Source: Guillardia theta CCMP2712 (Eukaryota > Cryptophyceae > Pyrenomonadales > Geminigeraceae). Taken from it: 64,000 bases of DNA. Position 1 is the stretch's first letter. Every line of letters begins with the position of its first letter. The DNA is taken from NCBI RefSeq assembly GCF_000315625.1, contig NW_005434624.1, forward strand, positions 121,677 through 185,676, in the 5' to 3' direction. This document shows positions 1-9,803 of this stretch, in pieces. The position numbers and the translations under genes are program-made. The notes beneath the pieces are model-generated. The model saw nothing but the letters and a program-made list of their open reading frames with translations, was not told the origin of the DNA and ran no database searches.

Positions 1-290
1 TGGGGAGAGCAGACTCGTTCCCGTAGTAAGTTTCAAATTGTTGAGCTAGAAACCGTGTGAGGGCGAAAGCAAACAGCCGTCCCCGGATGCGTTCTCGTGC
101 GCCATCCACCTCACCGCCAACGCCATGTCAAGCTTCTTCTCCAGATTGGCCGCCCTTTCCGACTCAAAGAAGGCCGAACGCTAAAATGAAACAAAACCCA
201 TCCCTACTCCCCCTGCCCCCCCCCTTCCCCCTCCCTTCTCTCTTTTCCTCGCTTCCACGCGCTCCCTCTTCCCATCTCCCTCCCTCTCTC

Positions 291-3200
291 TCACCTCGTC
301 AGCGGGCGATCCTTCCTGAAGTCATTCAGATGGTCCTCAAGGTTCGCCAGCGACACTTCCTCTGCTCCTGCTGGCTCATACAGGTAGAGGCTCAGCCTCA
401 TCGTCCTCAGCACCTCGAACAGCGTCTGCTCATCCGCCGACCGGTTCTTGCAGATCGAGAGGATGTCTCTCCCGATGGGCAGGCGTTCTGGTTGGCTCTC
501 CTCCCCCTCCTCCTCTGCATCGTCGAAGGAGACCATGAGCGACAGGTTTCCTTCCTGCGATATCACCCCCATGTGCGACTTGAAGTCTGCGGTCAGCGAC
601 TCGAAGCTCTTCCTCAGCGCGTGGTGTGCAGAAACCTTGCTCGTCCTCGCCCTCGCCTCCTCCCTGTCGCTGTAGAGGTCGCTGTCGTAGTTCCCCCAGT
701 ACAGCCCGTCCGCAGTCTGCATGGCGTACAGGCAGCTCCTGACCGCCGGCTCCAGCACCTTGTGGATGTAGACGTGACGGTTCCTGTCGCGGAAAGCGGA
801 CTTGGCAAGGATATGGATCTGCTGCACGTGCACGCACATCTCCTTGACAGTCGCCTGGTTCTCCTTCTTGACCCGATGGGTCGCGACGCTCTTGGGGACG
901 GCGAAGTAGAGCTCGAGGAAGGGGAGGAGGCCGCGCGAGAGGTACTGCAGGACGTGAAAGATGCTCTCCTGGTCCTCCAGATCGCTGGCGGAGAAGATGC
1001 CGAGGAGGCTGATAGAGGAGCGGAGGTCTTGAACGATGCTCTCCATCAGAGAGGTCCTGGCAGTGCTGAGCTTGACAAACAGGCCGCTGCTGTCGGAGTG
1101 CAGCTCCTGCCAAAGTTTCTCCACGTCAGTCTTGAGGTAGACCCAGGTGAGGAAGCGAAGGTGCGCAGCCTTGCTCTTGGACACGCTGATGATCCGTCCC
1201 TTGCGCGTGAAGGTGTTGTCAAGGTCCCTCGCCGCGATCATCTCCACCAGCTGCGGGACTGTCATCAGGCTGCACGCATGGATCTGCGGGCTAGGATTCT
1301 TGCCCTCGCAGAGAGAGGTGATGAGCTCTAGAGACTCTAGGTAGACGACCTCCGCCTCGTCCTCCTCCAACAAGATGGAGGAAGAGAGCTGGTGCACGGA
1401 GGTGGACAGAGCAGTCTGGTCGACCTGCCAGGTCGGTTCGAAGTCCTGGAGGGCGTGGAGGACAGGGAAGTCCTGCGACTGCAGGAGGCGGTTGATGAGG
1501 TGCTGGTTCTCCTTCCATGGGACCCCCTGGCAGGTGCAGAGGGAGCGGAGCAGCAGCATCCAGTCAGGAGGAAGCATCCTGTAGCGGGCGATCAGGTCGG
1601 AGAACACGCGCTCAATCCACTGCTTGCTCCTCTCCATCATCAGCCAGTAGTGGTTGCCCACCATCGACGCCAGCAACTCCCCAGCTGGGACGTCCTCGAT
1701 GCTCATGTAGCTCCAGATCAGGCCAGCCCTCTTGCTCATCCGCTCCTGCAGGCTCGGGTCGTTCCGGCACAAGTTGCCGAGCAGGTTGAGGCTGAGCAGG
1801 ACCACTTCCTTCAGCGATTCGTCCTTGATCCGGTCCAGCTGACCTCCACCTGACTTGGTGGTCTTGGTGAGGGGCAGCTCGAGGAACTCGAGGAGCAGCG
1901 CGTCAGCCTCGATGCTCGAGAAGATGCGCTTGCAGTCGTACTCGAGGTCGACGCTGTAGGCGAGGAGGTGGGCGTTCTTGAGGGGGGCGTTCCAGCGCTT
2001 GAGGATGCTGATGAACTCATCGCAGACCCTCCTCTCCTCGTCCTGCGTGTTCCTGCCAGACACGGAAGAGAACTCGTGAAGGGAGTTGGAGATCTCGCTC
2101 AGCCTGGCGTACTCCTTCTTAATGTTGAAGTATCTCACGGCCACCTGGGGGTCGCAGATGAGGTGAACAGAGGAGAGATGATGGAAGAAGGAGGAGAACT
2201 GGCTGTACATCTTGACCAGGATCATGAACGCCTTCTCCTTGATCGCAGGCGCCCTCACCCGCATCAGGTTGAACAGCGCGTGCACGACGTCCGTCCTCGA
2301 CCTGCATGTCATCCAGTCCAGCTTGCTAAAGCTGAAGTCCTGCAAGATGATTTCGTCCTCGCTGATCTCCTTGAAGAACTCCTTCGTCTCCTCCCCGATC
2401 CACGGCGGCTCCTTGCTCCACAGCCCCTCGTCGAGCATGTACCTCCCGATCCCCAGCGAGCTTGTTAGCGACTCTCCCTTCCTCTGACTGAAGCTCATCA
2501 CCTCCCCGTTGGACTCCTTCCCGCTCCTCCCGCTTCTCGTGCTGGGCGCGGGGGTGTGCATCGTCGCCACCTCCTGCATGATCTCGTCCCACGAGCTGCA
2601 GCCCAGGGAGTGGGTGAGGCTCCGCTCCCAGAACTCTACGAACTTGATGACTTTGATGTTGACCTCGTGCTCCACGATGTCCTGCAGCAAGGCCAGCACA
2701 CAGAGCATCTTTCTCGTCCATGCCTTGCTGAACTTGACCTGCTGCTTGTCTGCCCTCTTGGGGACCTGCCCGAACGACACGTCCTCCTTTCTCAGCCTCT
2801 CCCCCACAGTCGTCGGAGTACCGATGCCGGACTCCTGCTGCTCGTTAGTCTCCCTCGTTCGAGAGGACCGAGTATCGCTGTCAACCCGCACGAACACATC
2901 CCCGTCTCGCCCTCTCCCGTCTCCCGCCCTGATCACCGACAGGAGCGCGGAGGCGATCGGTTTGATCTCCACACAGTTGAGCTGCTCCTGGCGGTCATGG
3001 TAGAACCCGAGCTCGAGCAGCTTCGAGATGGCCTTGAGGATGCTGACCAGGAAGTACTCCTCGTGATCGTTGCTCTTCCCCGACACCGCCGAGGTCGACA
3101 GCTCCTCCGCCAGGCACGACTTGAACTCGTCGAGCATGGTCTTGGGCAGGGCCCCTCCCGTGTCCCCCCCCCTCAGGAAGCGCTCGTAGTCTGCGGGCTT

Positions 3201-5741
3201 GCTAGGGGACCACACGCGGGTTGTGGTGATCCTAGGGATGTAGTGATGAGGGTTCTGGTCCACGTAGAGCGCAACGAAGAGGGAGCAGCATGCGGCGCGG
3301 TAGGAGAAGGGCATGGTGCTGTTGTTGACGATGAGGAGGAGCTGGCGGGGCTCGACCCCGAACCTCTCGGCAGATGCGAGGAAGATCTTGAGAACGCTTT
3401 CGTTCCTCCCCTCCACCAGCGTCTCCATCAGCTTCAGCACCCGCAGGTGGTAGCAGAACTGCTGGGCCCCCCTGCTGCTCCCCGAGCTCCACTCCGCGTT
3501 CCCGGCAGCGAAGATGTTGGACTCTCCCTTCCTCATCAGCATCCTGAGCGAGACAGAGCCCGCAGTGCTGGTGAGATGTATGTCGTTGCCTGTCATCTCA
3601 GTCTGGAAAACGAGCTCCGGGGCGTCCACGAAGATCATCTGCGCCCAGCGATTCTGGTTGCGGGGGATGGGGACGCCGGCGCAGGAGCAGGTCTCCATGA
3701 TGAGGTTGACGGTCACGGAGTTGCGCACCTTCTTCAGCAGCTTCACCTGCTCCTCGAACACCTCGTCCTCTAGGTTCTCCAGCAGCTCCCTGCTGTTGCT
3801 GTACACCTGCACCAGCGCCGTGAAAGACCCGACGTCGGCTGGGAGGTGCCTGGACATCTGCGGGACGAAGCTAAGCATGACGGACTTGTTCCTCTGATTC
3901 CGGTTGCAGACCGAGTCCACCATGCCGTATAGCCGCCGCATCAGAGCATGCGCTGTTGGATGCTCGGAGGCGAGGGAGGTCAGGGTGACGTCGAAGTTGA
4001 GCACCGACTCGTCGAGGATCGACATGACCACGTTGAGTATCCCGATCTCCCGGATGATGTCTTGGTACTCCTGCGTCGTCTTCTCCGACCCCGCAAACTC
4101 CTCCTCGAACTTGCACAGCGTGTTCACTATGCTCACTGCGATCTCCAGCTCCTTCTTGAACTCCTCCATGATGCTGTCCAGGCTCGCGCTGCGACAGATG
4201 ACCTCTTCCACCTGCCCCTCCGCCGCCTCCTCCCCCTGCCCCTCCGCCGCCTCCTCCTGCTGCCGCTGCTGCCGCATCTGCAGCTGGAACTGCCTCTCGT
4301 TGAGCTCCCTCGTCGCTCTCTGCAGCGACAGCAGGCAGGTCTTGAAGATCGAGTTGCACAACATCAGTTTCTCCACCGTCTCCGACTTCTCCCTGGTGAT
4401 TGACTTCACCTCAAGCACGTCTTCGTCTCCCGGCGACTCCCCTTGCTGTGTGCAGACTGCGTTGGGCTCCCCTCCCTTCCCCTTCATCACCGACTTCTTC
4501 TGCAGCGACAGCCATGAGACTGTATCACGATTCTCGTGTACGTTCTGCAGCCAAACGACGTCCCCGTCAGCCAGCTCGTCGTCCCCCGACGCTCGCTGCC
4601 ATGGCCTCACAGTCCACAGCGCCTTCGGGCTCGCGTACTTGACCGTCAGCGACACAAACTTCTTCTCGCACGTCAGGTACTGGCCTGTCAGCACGTGCTG
4701 CACCAGCACCAGCTGCCCGGACAGGCTGATTTCCTTCCCACAGAAGTCCGTGGTCTTGGGCTGGATCCTCCACAGGGAGGAAGGGATGGTAAAATCGCTA
4801 CTTCCCTCAGCCCCTTTCTTCCTGTAACACCACTCCACCCGGTTCGTGGCCGCGTTCACTCCAAGGTAAGAACCGTCCCTCCTCCTGTAGAAGCACACGA
4901 CGTCGAGCCCGGACACTTGAGCTGTGGCCTCCTCGTTCTCTACCTCCTCTTCATCCTCCGCCAAGGTGGTCTGGAACGTCCTGTAGGGCCGCACCTGGAA
5001 GTTGGAGGGGTAGGCGGTCGCGTTTACCTCCAGCCTGCACTCACAGGAGGGGTGTAGCGTGCTGGAGCCATGGTCCTTCGTCTGCAACGCCTCTTCTGTG
5101 TAGACGGAGACGGACGAGTCGTAGAACCTCACACTCTCAAGGTAAACCCTGTCCCCCAGAATCACCTGCTCTCCATCTACCTTGATCCCATCGGCCGACT
5201 TGATCCTCCACCAAGAGCCCTTCTTGCCCGCATTCAGGCACACCTCCATGGCCAGCCTGTTCAGGTATGCTCGGTTCCTGACCTGCGTAAGAAACAAGTT
5301 GCTCTTTGAGTGCTTCAGCTGGATTACGCTCCCGTACAGCACGTCCAACCCGGACTGCCGCGCACAGTCGAGCTCGTTGATCGCGGCCTCGTCCTCCAGC
5401 GCCTCGAACGATTCTATGAGAGCCGCATGCTCCTCCTCCTCCGGGTCCAGCTTGACTTTCCAGTTGTCAATGTCTACATTCGTCAACCCGGTAAACCTCA
5501 GGTGCTTCTCGCACGCCTTGAACGCCGAGTACTGGTACCGCGGCGTCACCTTGAACACGCAGTGCTGTATGTTATGAACAGTCTTGGAGGGGTCATACTC
5601 TGCCTTGACGCGGTCGATGTAGCAATGCTTCGATATGATGGCCTCCCCATGCAGGAACCCCCCGGCGTCCGAGCAGGCCAGAAGGATTTCATCGCCGAAC
5701 TTGAGCGTGGCCGACATGGCTTCCTTCTGCTTCGAAGCCAT
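291..5741 (-). CDS. Inositol 1,4,5-trisphosphate receptor-like calcium channel, amino-terminal part
   Basis: One long exon encodes 1816 residues. The start resembles the IP3-receptor suppressor/ligand-binding region (FGDEILLACSDAGGFLHGEA, then HCVFKVTPRYQYSAF). About residues 130-400 look like MIR beta-trefoil repeats. An acidic Glu/Ala/Gly/Gln coiled stretch lies near residue 500. A RIH (RyR/IP3R homology) helical solenoid follows, with the recognisable segment YRAACCSLFVALYVDQNPHH. IP3 receptors are tetrameric calcium-release channels of the ER or other stores. Animal members are about 2700 residues with six membrane segments at the carboxyl end, and no membrane segment is visible here, so the pore must lie beyond the window. 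The ORF stop overlaps a good donor (ACGAG|GTGAGA). After an acceptor near 181 the minus strand reads SAFFESERAANLEKKLDMA, so coding probably continues across 1-180. The phase across this junction did not resolve. Confidence 0.85.
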   Translation of the reverse strand: MASKQKEAMSATLKFGDEILLACSDAGGFLHGEAIISKHCYIDRVKAEYDPSKTVHNIQHCVFKVTPRYQYSAFKACEKHLRFTGLTNVDIDNWKVKLDPEEEEHAALIESFEALEDEAAINELDCARQSGLDVLYGSVIQLKHSKSNLFLTQVRNRAYLNRLAMEVCLNAGKKGSWWRIKSADGIKVDGEQVILGDRVYLESVRFYDSSVSVYTEEALQTKDHGSSTLHPSCECRLEVNATAYPSNFQVRPYRTFQTTLAEDEEEVENEEATAQVSGLDVVCFYRRRDGSYLGVNAATNRVEWCYRKKGAEGSSDFTIPSSLWRIQPKTTDFCGKEISLSGQLVLVQHVLTGQYLTCEKKFVSLTVKYASPKALWTVRPWQRASGDDELADGDVVWLQNVHENRDTVSWLSLQKKSVMKGKGGEPNAVCTQQGESPGDEDVLEVKSITREKSETVEKLMLCNSIFKTCLLSLQRATRELNERQFQLQMRQQRQQEEAAEGQGEEAAEGQVEEVICRSASLDSIMEEFKKELEIAVSIVNTLCKFEEEFAGSEKTTQEYQDIIREIGILNVVMSILDESVLNFDVTLTSLASEHPTAHALMRRLYGMVDSVCNRNQRNKSVMLSFVPQMSRHLPADVGSFTALVQVYSNSRELLENLEDEVFEEQVKLLKKVRNSVTVNLIMETCSCAGVPIPRNQNRWAQMIFVDAPELVFQTEMTGNDIHLTSTAGSVSLRMLMRKGESNIFAAGNAEWSSGSSRGAQQFCYHLRVLKLMETLVEGRNESVLKIFLASAERFGVEPRQLLLIVNNSTMPFSYRAACCSLFVALYVDQNPHHYIPRITTTRVWSPSKPADYERFLRGGDTGGALPKTMLDEFKSCLAEELSTSAVSGKSNDHEEYFLVSILKAISKLLELGFYHDRQEQLNCVEIKPIASALLSVIRAGDGRGRDGDVFVRVDSDTRSSRTRETNEQQESGIGTPTTVGERLRKEDVSFGQVPKRADKQQVKFSKAWTRKMLCVLALLQDIVEHEVNIKVIKFVEFWERSLTHSLGCSSWDEIMQEVATMHTPAPSTRSGRSGKESNGEVMSFSQRKGESLTSSLGIGRYMLDEGLWSKEPPWIGEETKEFFKEISEDEIILQDFSFSKLDWMTCRSRTDVVHALFNLMRVRAPAIKEKAFMILVKMYSQFSSFFHHLSSVHLICDPQVAVRYFNIKKEYARLSEISNSLHEFSSVSGRNTQDEERRVCDEFISILKRWNAPLKNAHLLAYSVDLEYDCKRIFSSIEADALLLEFLELPLTKTTKSGGGQLDRIKDESLKEVVLLSLNLLGNLCRNDPSLQERMSKRAGLIWSYMSIEDVPAGELLASMVGNHYWLMMERSKQWIERVFSDLIARYRMLPPDWMLLLRSLCTCQGVPWKENQHLINRLLQSQDFPVLHALQDFEPTWQVDQTALSTSVHQLSSSILLEEDEAEVVYLESLELITSLCEGKNPSPQIHACSLMTVPQLVEMIAARDLDNTFTRKGRIISVSKSKAAHLRFLTWVYLKTDVEKLWQELHSDSSGLFVKLSTARTSLMESIVQDLRSSISLLGIFSASDLEDQESIFHVLQYLSRGLLPFLELYFAVPKSVATHRVKKENQATVKEMCVHVQQIHILAKSAFRDRNRHVYIHKVLEPAVRSCLYAMQTADGLYWGNYDSDLYSDREEARARTSKVSAHHALRKSFESLTADFKSHMGVISQEGNLSLMVSFDDAEEEGEESQPERLPIGRDILSICKNRSADEQTLFEVLRTMRLSLYLYEPAGAEEVSLANLEDHLNDFRKDRPLTR

Positions 5742-8351
5742 CGGATTGTCTTACTTGCGATCAGCGACTAGGGCGAAGCATGCGCCCCAACACTCGTGAT
5801 CCTTCACCAACTGTGAAAACAAAACATGTGAATAACTTGATTTCTCGGAACCCAACTATCGATGAACAGAGGTGTGCCCTTCATCGGTCAAACAGTGGGC
5901 CGGAAATAAGTCACAATAGTACCAGATGATAGAGCATAGGAGCAGGAGAGTTCTTTCTATGGGACAAGGGACACACGTCTTGATTCATGCTCACGAATTC
6001 AAATTCTACGAAGTGGACTTCTGTTTTGAGGGACAGGGACCCTTCTACGATAAGCCATGGAGACTATCATAGAAGAGAGGAGAGCAGGTCAGAAATGGTG
6101 AGAGCATGGAGTCCCGGAGGAGATAACAAAGAACGCCATAGAATTGGTCGGTCAGAATGGAAGGGACTAGCAAAGGGCGAGCAAAGAGAGGAGGGAGTAA
6201 AAGCAAACTGCACTAGGATTGAGGCAAGAGGAAAGACCGCACATGAGCATGAAGCTGGATGAAAGGAGAAGGAAAGGAGAGATACGGGCTGGGGAATGGT
6301 GAAGCGAGGAAGACAAGCAACGGTGGGGAAGGGGAACCAAAGGAGAAATTCGATCACAAGAAAGGGGGCCAGGAGGAGGTAGAAGCAACGGAAGAGAGAT
6401 TGGAAACAGAGAAAGAGGGGAAGAGATGGGTGACAGGAAGGTAGGTAGGTAGGTAGGGAGGGAGGGAGGGAGGAGAGGCGTGTAGCAAGGGGCCATCGGT
6501 AAGCTGATTTTTCCTGGCGTGCATAGCAGGAGCGGGGTTGGCCTGCGCTCTGGTCACGGCTATTTCACGGCTATCCAACTACCCGTCCTTTTTAAAGTGT
6601 CTATGTGTGGTGGGGGTGGCTTCCTGTTACAGTTATTAGTATTTCGAAATAGATTCTTTTCGAGATCATAAAGTCATCATTGGCTAAAAATATCCTTTCG
6701 AATTCGATTTCTGGTACGAAGGTCAAATGGTCAAATGTTGAAAGATAGTTATTTCTCATCGTTTGAGAATGCCCCTGGTACCCCATCTGTACATTCAAAT
6801 TATTAAAAACCTACCCACTCTTTCAGACCCAAGTACCCACCTTTTTGAGCACCTCAGGATAATCGCAGTCATGACTACCCTCGTCAGTTATTCCCCCACT
6901 ATTACTCCACTTTTGGGGGGTCTTACCGTCCAGGGTTATGAAATAATCAGGAGGGGTGAAGTTATCAACATGATATCAGGACGGGTACACAAGACAAGCA
7001 GGGGGTATAAGTGGTTACCGGTACTGAAATTTTTGGTAGAAAGGAGGGGTGTAGCTTACAGGGTAAGGACAAGCACACGGGACCTGTTCCTGGCTATTAC
7101 ACAACCCTGCTTCGATAGGGGGTGGGGTACATTACTCAGGGATGGGGGTAGTATAGAGTCAATCTCAGTGGGTAGGGGTGGTATACTGGTCACTCCCAAG
7201 GGGTAGTACATTGGTCGTACCCTTGAACCCCTGTGAATTGAAGTAAGAGCAGAAAGGGGTACTTTTTGTGCTGAATAGAGGGGGTAGTGAGGATTTGAAC
7301 GCGTCGAAGGGTGGGGGTAAAGGAGTTAAAAGTTTTTAGATGATGAGGGGGAGGGGGTAGGTGGGGTGGTTCTTCCGGGGTGGTCCCTGCGGAGGGTTAT
7401 GAGGGCCGACTCTAAAGGGTGATCGGTCGTTTTGAGTAATAATTTCCTGGTAGGCTGAAAAGGCGGGGAAAGTGGAATAAAGGAAAGGATGGGGAAGAGG
7501 TTAAAAAAACAAATATTTTTATTGTCTTGCCTCAATTATGTTTTCATTTTTCAAGATTAATGGACAAGTTTGAAATATAAATTCATAAAAGTGATATTTG
7601 TTTTTAGTGATCGTCACATTCAAATTTCCCTCCCTGCTCCGACGCTCAAACCTCCGTATCCCCCTTGCCTTCATGTCTGGCTCTTCATCCCTCCCCTTCC
7701 TCCTCCCCTCCTCCCCTCCTCCCCTCCTCCTCCAGTTTCTCTCTCTCCTATCCTCCATACTATCGCCTTCCTCTCGTCTTCATCTGTGACTTCCCACCCT
7801 CCAGCACTTGCAACCTCTCCTGCCTGTACTCCTGAACTGCAGGCACCTCTATTGATTACCTTTCTCAGCCATGGGAGCGCCTTTCTACTGCCTTGATTGA
7901 TTTTGTCCCGCAAGCAGGACTATTCCTTGCATATATCGATGTTCTGCCGTGATGATCTTCGCTGCTCATTTCCTTGATGCTCCTTTCCCGCGCATGTGCC
8001 CTTGGTGCAGCAAAGTGCTAAACATTGATGAGGAGGTTTCAGAGAGCGAGAAAGCACTGGACAGGAATAAATATTTCTTAGAATTGGAATAGATCATGGG
8101 AAACTGGTTTTTGTTGAGAAGATCTTAGAGCAAATACACGTTGTGAATTTGTCCTCAATACACTTTCCGAACACAGACACAAGGATTCAACGATTATGTG
8201 ATGTGTAGGCTGTACAGTCAAATGAGCCATCGCGATGACATTTAGATACATGAAAATTGGCAGGATAGAAGTATAGCACCAGCCAATAGACTTTACAAAT
8301 CTGAATACGCTGTCTGTTGAATAATCGGAAAAGCGCTGAGTTTGATGCAGG
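5742..8351. other. Intergenic region between the IP3-receptor gene and RAD51
   Basis: This 2.6 kb stretch separates two divergently transcribed genes. No convincing gene is seen. It holds a purine-rich tract (6060-6480) ending in GGTA and GGGA tetranucleotide repeats, an AT-rich patch (6600-6760), a GGGGTA island (6763-7400) and a C/T-rich tract (7620-7800). The presumed RAD51 promoter lies at 7900-8350. All ORFs here are low in complexity or lack coding character. Confidence 0.6.
6763..7400. repeat. GGGGTA island 1
   Basis: The left 130 bases are C-rich on the + strand, with CCTACCCAC, AGTACCCACC and TACCCTCG. From about 6910 the sequence becomes G-rich, with many GGGGTA, GGGTAC, GGGGGTA and GGGTGGGG runs. 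The motif is dispersed and degenerate rather than in a regular tandem. The same class occurs at 15.16-15.85, 19.12-19.26, 41.87-42.33, 49.15-50.2, 54.83-55.73 and 56.85-57.18 kb. Confidence 0.6.
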
Positions 8352-9618
8352 ATGGCGGTAGCTGCAGTGCACCAATCAGAACAGCAAGTTGTACAGGATC
8401 AAGTGTCTGAACAAGATTGTGGTCCCATTCCGATCGCACAGCTTGAGGTCTACTTCTATTCTTGACCTCGGCATCAGCTGAAACCTCTGCCAGGGTAGTG
8501 GAATCACGCGCAATGATCTTCAGAAGCTTGTCGACGCAGGCTACATGACGGTAGCTTAGTCCCCCCTTGACCGACACGCTCTCAATGCCCCTTGGCAGGT
8601 TGAGTCAGTCGCCTACTCGACTTCCAGTGCTCTGCTGAAGATTAAGGGTCTGGGAGAAAGCAAGGTGCAGAAAATGAAGGATGCGGCTGCGAAACTGGTT
8701 CCGATGGGCTTCACGACTGCCGCTGAATACCACAAGCAACGACAGGAGATCATTCAAATACACACGGGGAGTAAAGAGTTGGACAAGTTGCTAGGCGGCG
8801 GGTTCGAGACGGGCTCAATCACTGAGATGTTTGGAGAATTTAGAACAGGCAAGTCTTCCCTCTCCCTTTGCACATCCACCCTCTCAACTCTCTATGTGCA
8901 GGAAAGACCCAGCTATGCCATCAGCTGTGCGTCACCTGCCAGCTCCCCCTGGAGTCAGGAGGGGCGGAGGGAAAGGCTCTCTACATCGACACGGAAGGAA
9001 CCTTCCGACCTGACAGGCTCATGGCGATCGCCGAACGTTATGGTCTCAATGGCAATGACGTGCTAGACAACGTGGCGTATGCCCGAGCATACAACAGTGA
9101 ACACCAGACGCAGTTGCTGATGCAGGCTGCCGCCATGATGGCCGAATCTAGATATGCTCTTGTGATCGTGGACAGTGCCACGGCTCTGTACAGGACAGAC
9201 TATGTGGGACGAGGAGAGCTGGCAGCAAGGCAGCAGCACCTCGCACTTTTCCTGCGTGCTCTGCAGAGGATCGCCGATGAGTTTGGAGTGGCAGTAGTGG
9301 TAACCAACCAGGTGATCCTTGCCCCTCCTCCCTGCGCTATTGTGATAGGCTTGAATCAGGTTGTTGCGCAAGTTGACGGCATGTCGTTCAACCCTGACCC
9401 CAAGAAGCCGATCGGAGGGAACATCATTGCACATGCGTCAACCACCCGCTTGTGTGAGTGGAAAGAGACAGCCTTTTCTTTGCTGACTATTTACTTTAGA
9501 CCTGAAGAAAGGAAAGGGTGAAGCCCGTGTCTGCAAGATCTACGACTCGCCGAACTTGCCAGAATCGGAAGCCCAATATGCTATCCGAGAGGATGGCATC
9601 GGCGATGTGAAAGAATAG
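8352..9618 (+). CDS. RAD51: RAD51 recombinase
   Basis: Six exons encode a full-length recombinase: 8352-8447, 8494-8550, 8599-8848, 8902-9311, 9360-9453 and 9500-9618. RAD51 forms ATP-dependent filaments on single-stranded DNA and carries out strand exchange in homologous recombination. Seen: an amino-terminal helix-hairpin-helix region (GLGESK and [10 protein letters not shown]), the linker [20 protein letters not shown], Walker A GEFRTGKTQ, the segment [12 protein letters not shown], Walker [17 protein letters not shown], loop L1 region [13 protein letters not shown], then NQVVAQVDG and [19 protein letters not shown]. The NQVVAQVDG segment fits RAD51 rather than DMC1, which normally has NQMTADPG. 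The third intron (8849-8901) starts with GC and uses AG, splitting the Walker A codons. All junction phases agree. The start ATG opens the only frame that splices into the conserved domain. Confidence 0.95.
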
Positions 9619-9803
9619 TTCCCACCGAGCTACTTGCTGCTGCTCTTCTGTATTGTAAAGTCTCACCCACCAGAACTCCTCTCCCCTCCTCCTCACCTTC
9701 TGTCGCCTGCCTGTATGGGTACAGTACGCGACTCCGTTGACATTCTTGTACCACGCGCTGCAAGCCACCTGCGTCAGACCTGTAGGCCTGCTCCAACTGA
9801 GCC

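Noticed and set aside
57-1331. 424-codon + strand ORF
   Set aside because: It is antisense to the IP3-receptor exon, whose residues match a known family; the + strand frame is an open shadow of G/C-rich codons.
2556-3773. 405-codon + strand ORF
   Set aside because: Also antisense to the IP3-receptor exon, with Arg/Leu/His-rich composition and no recognisable motif.
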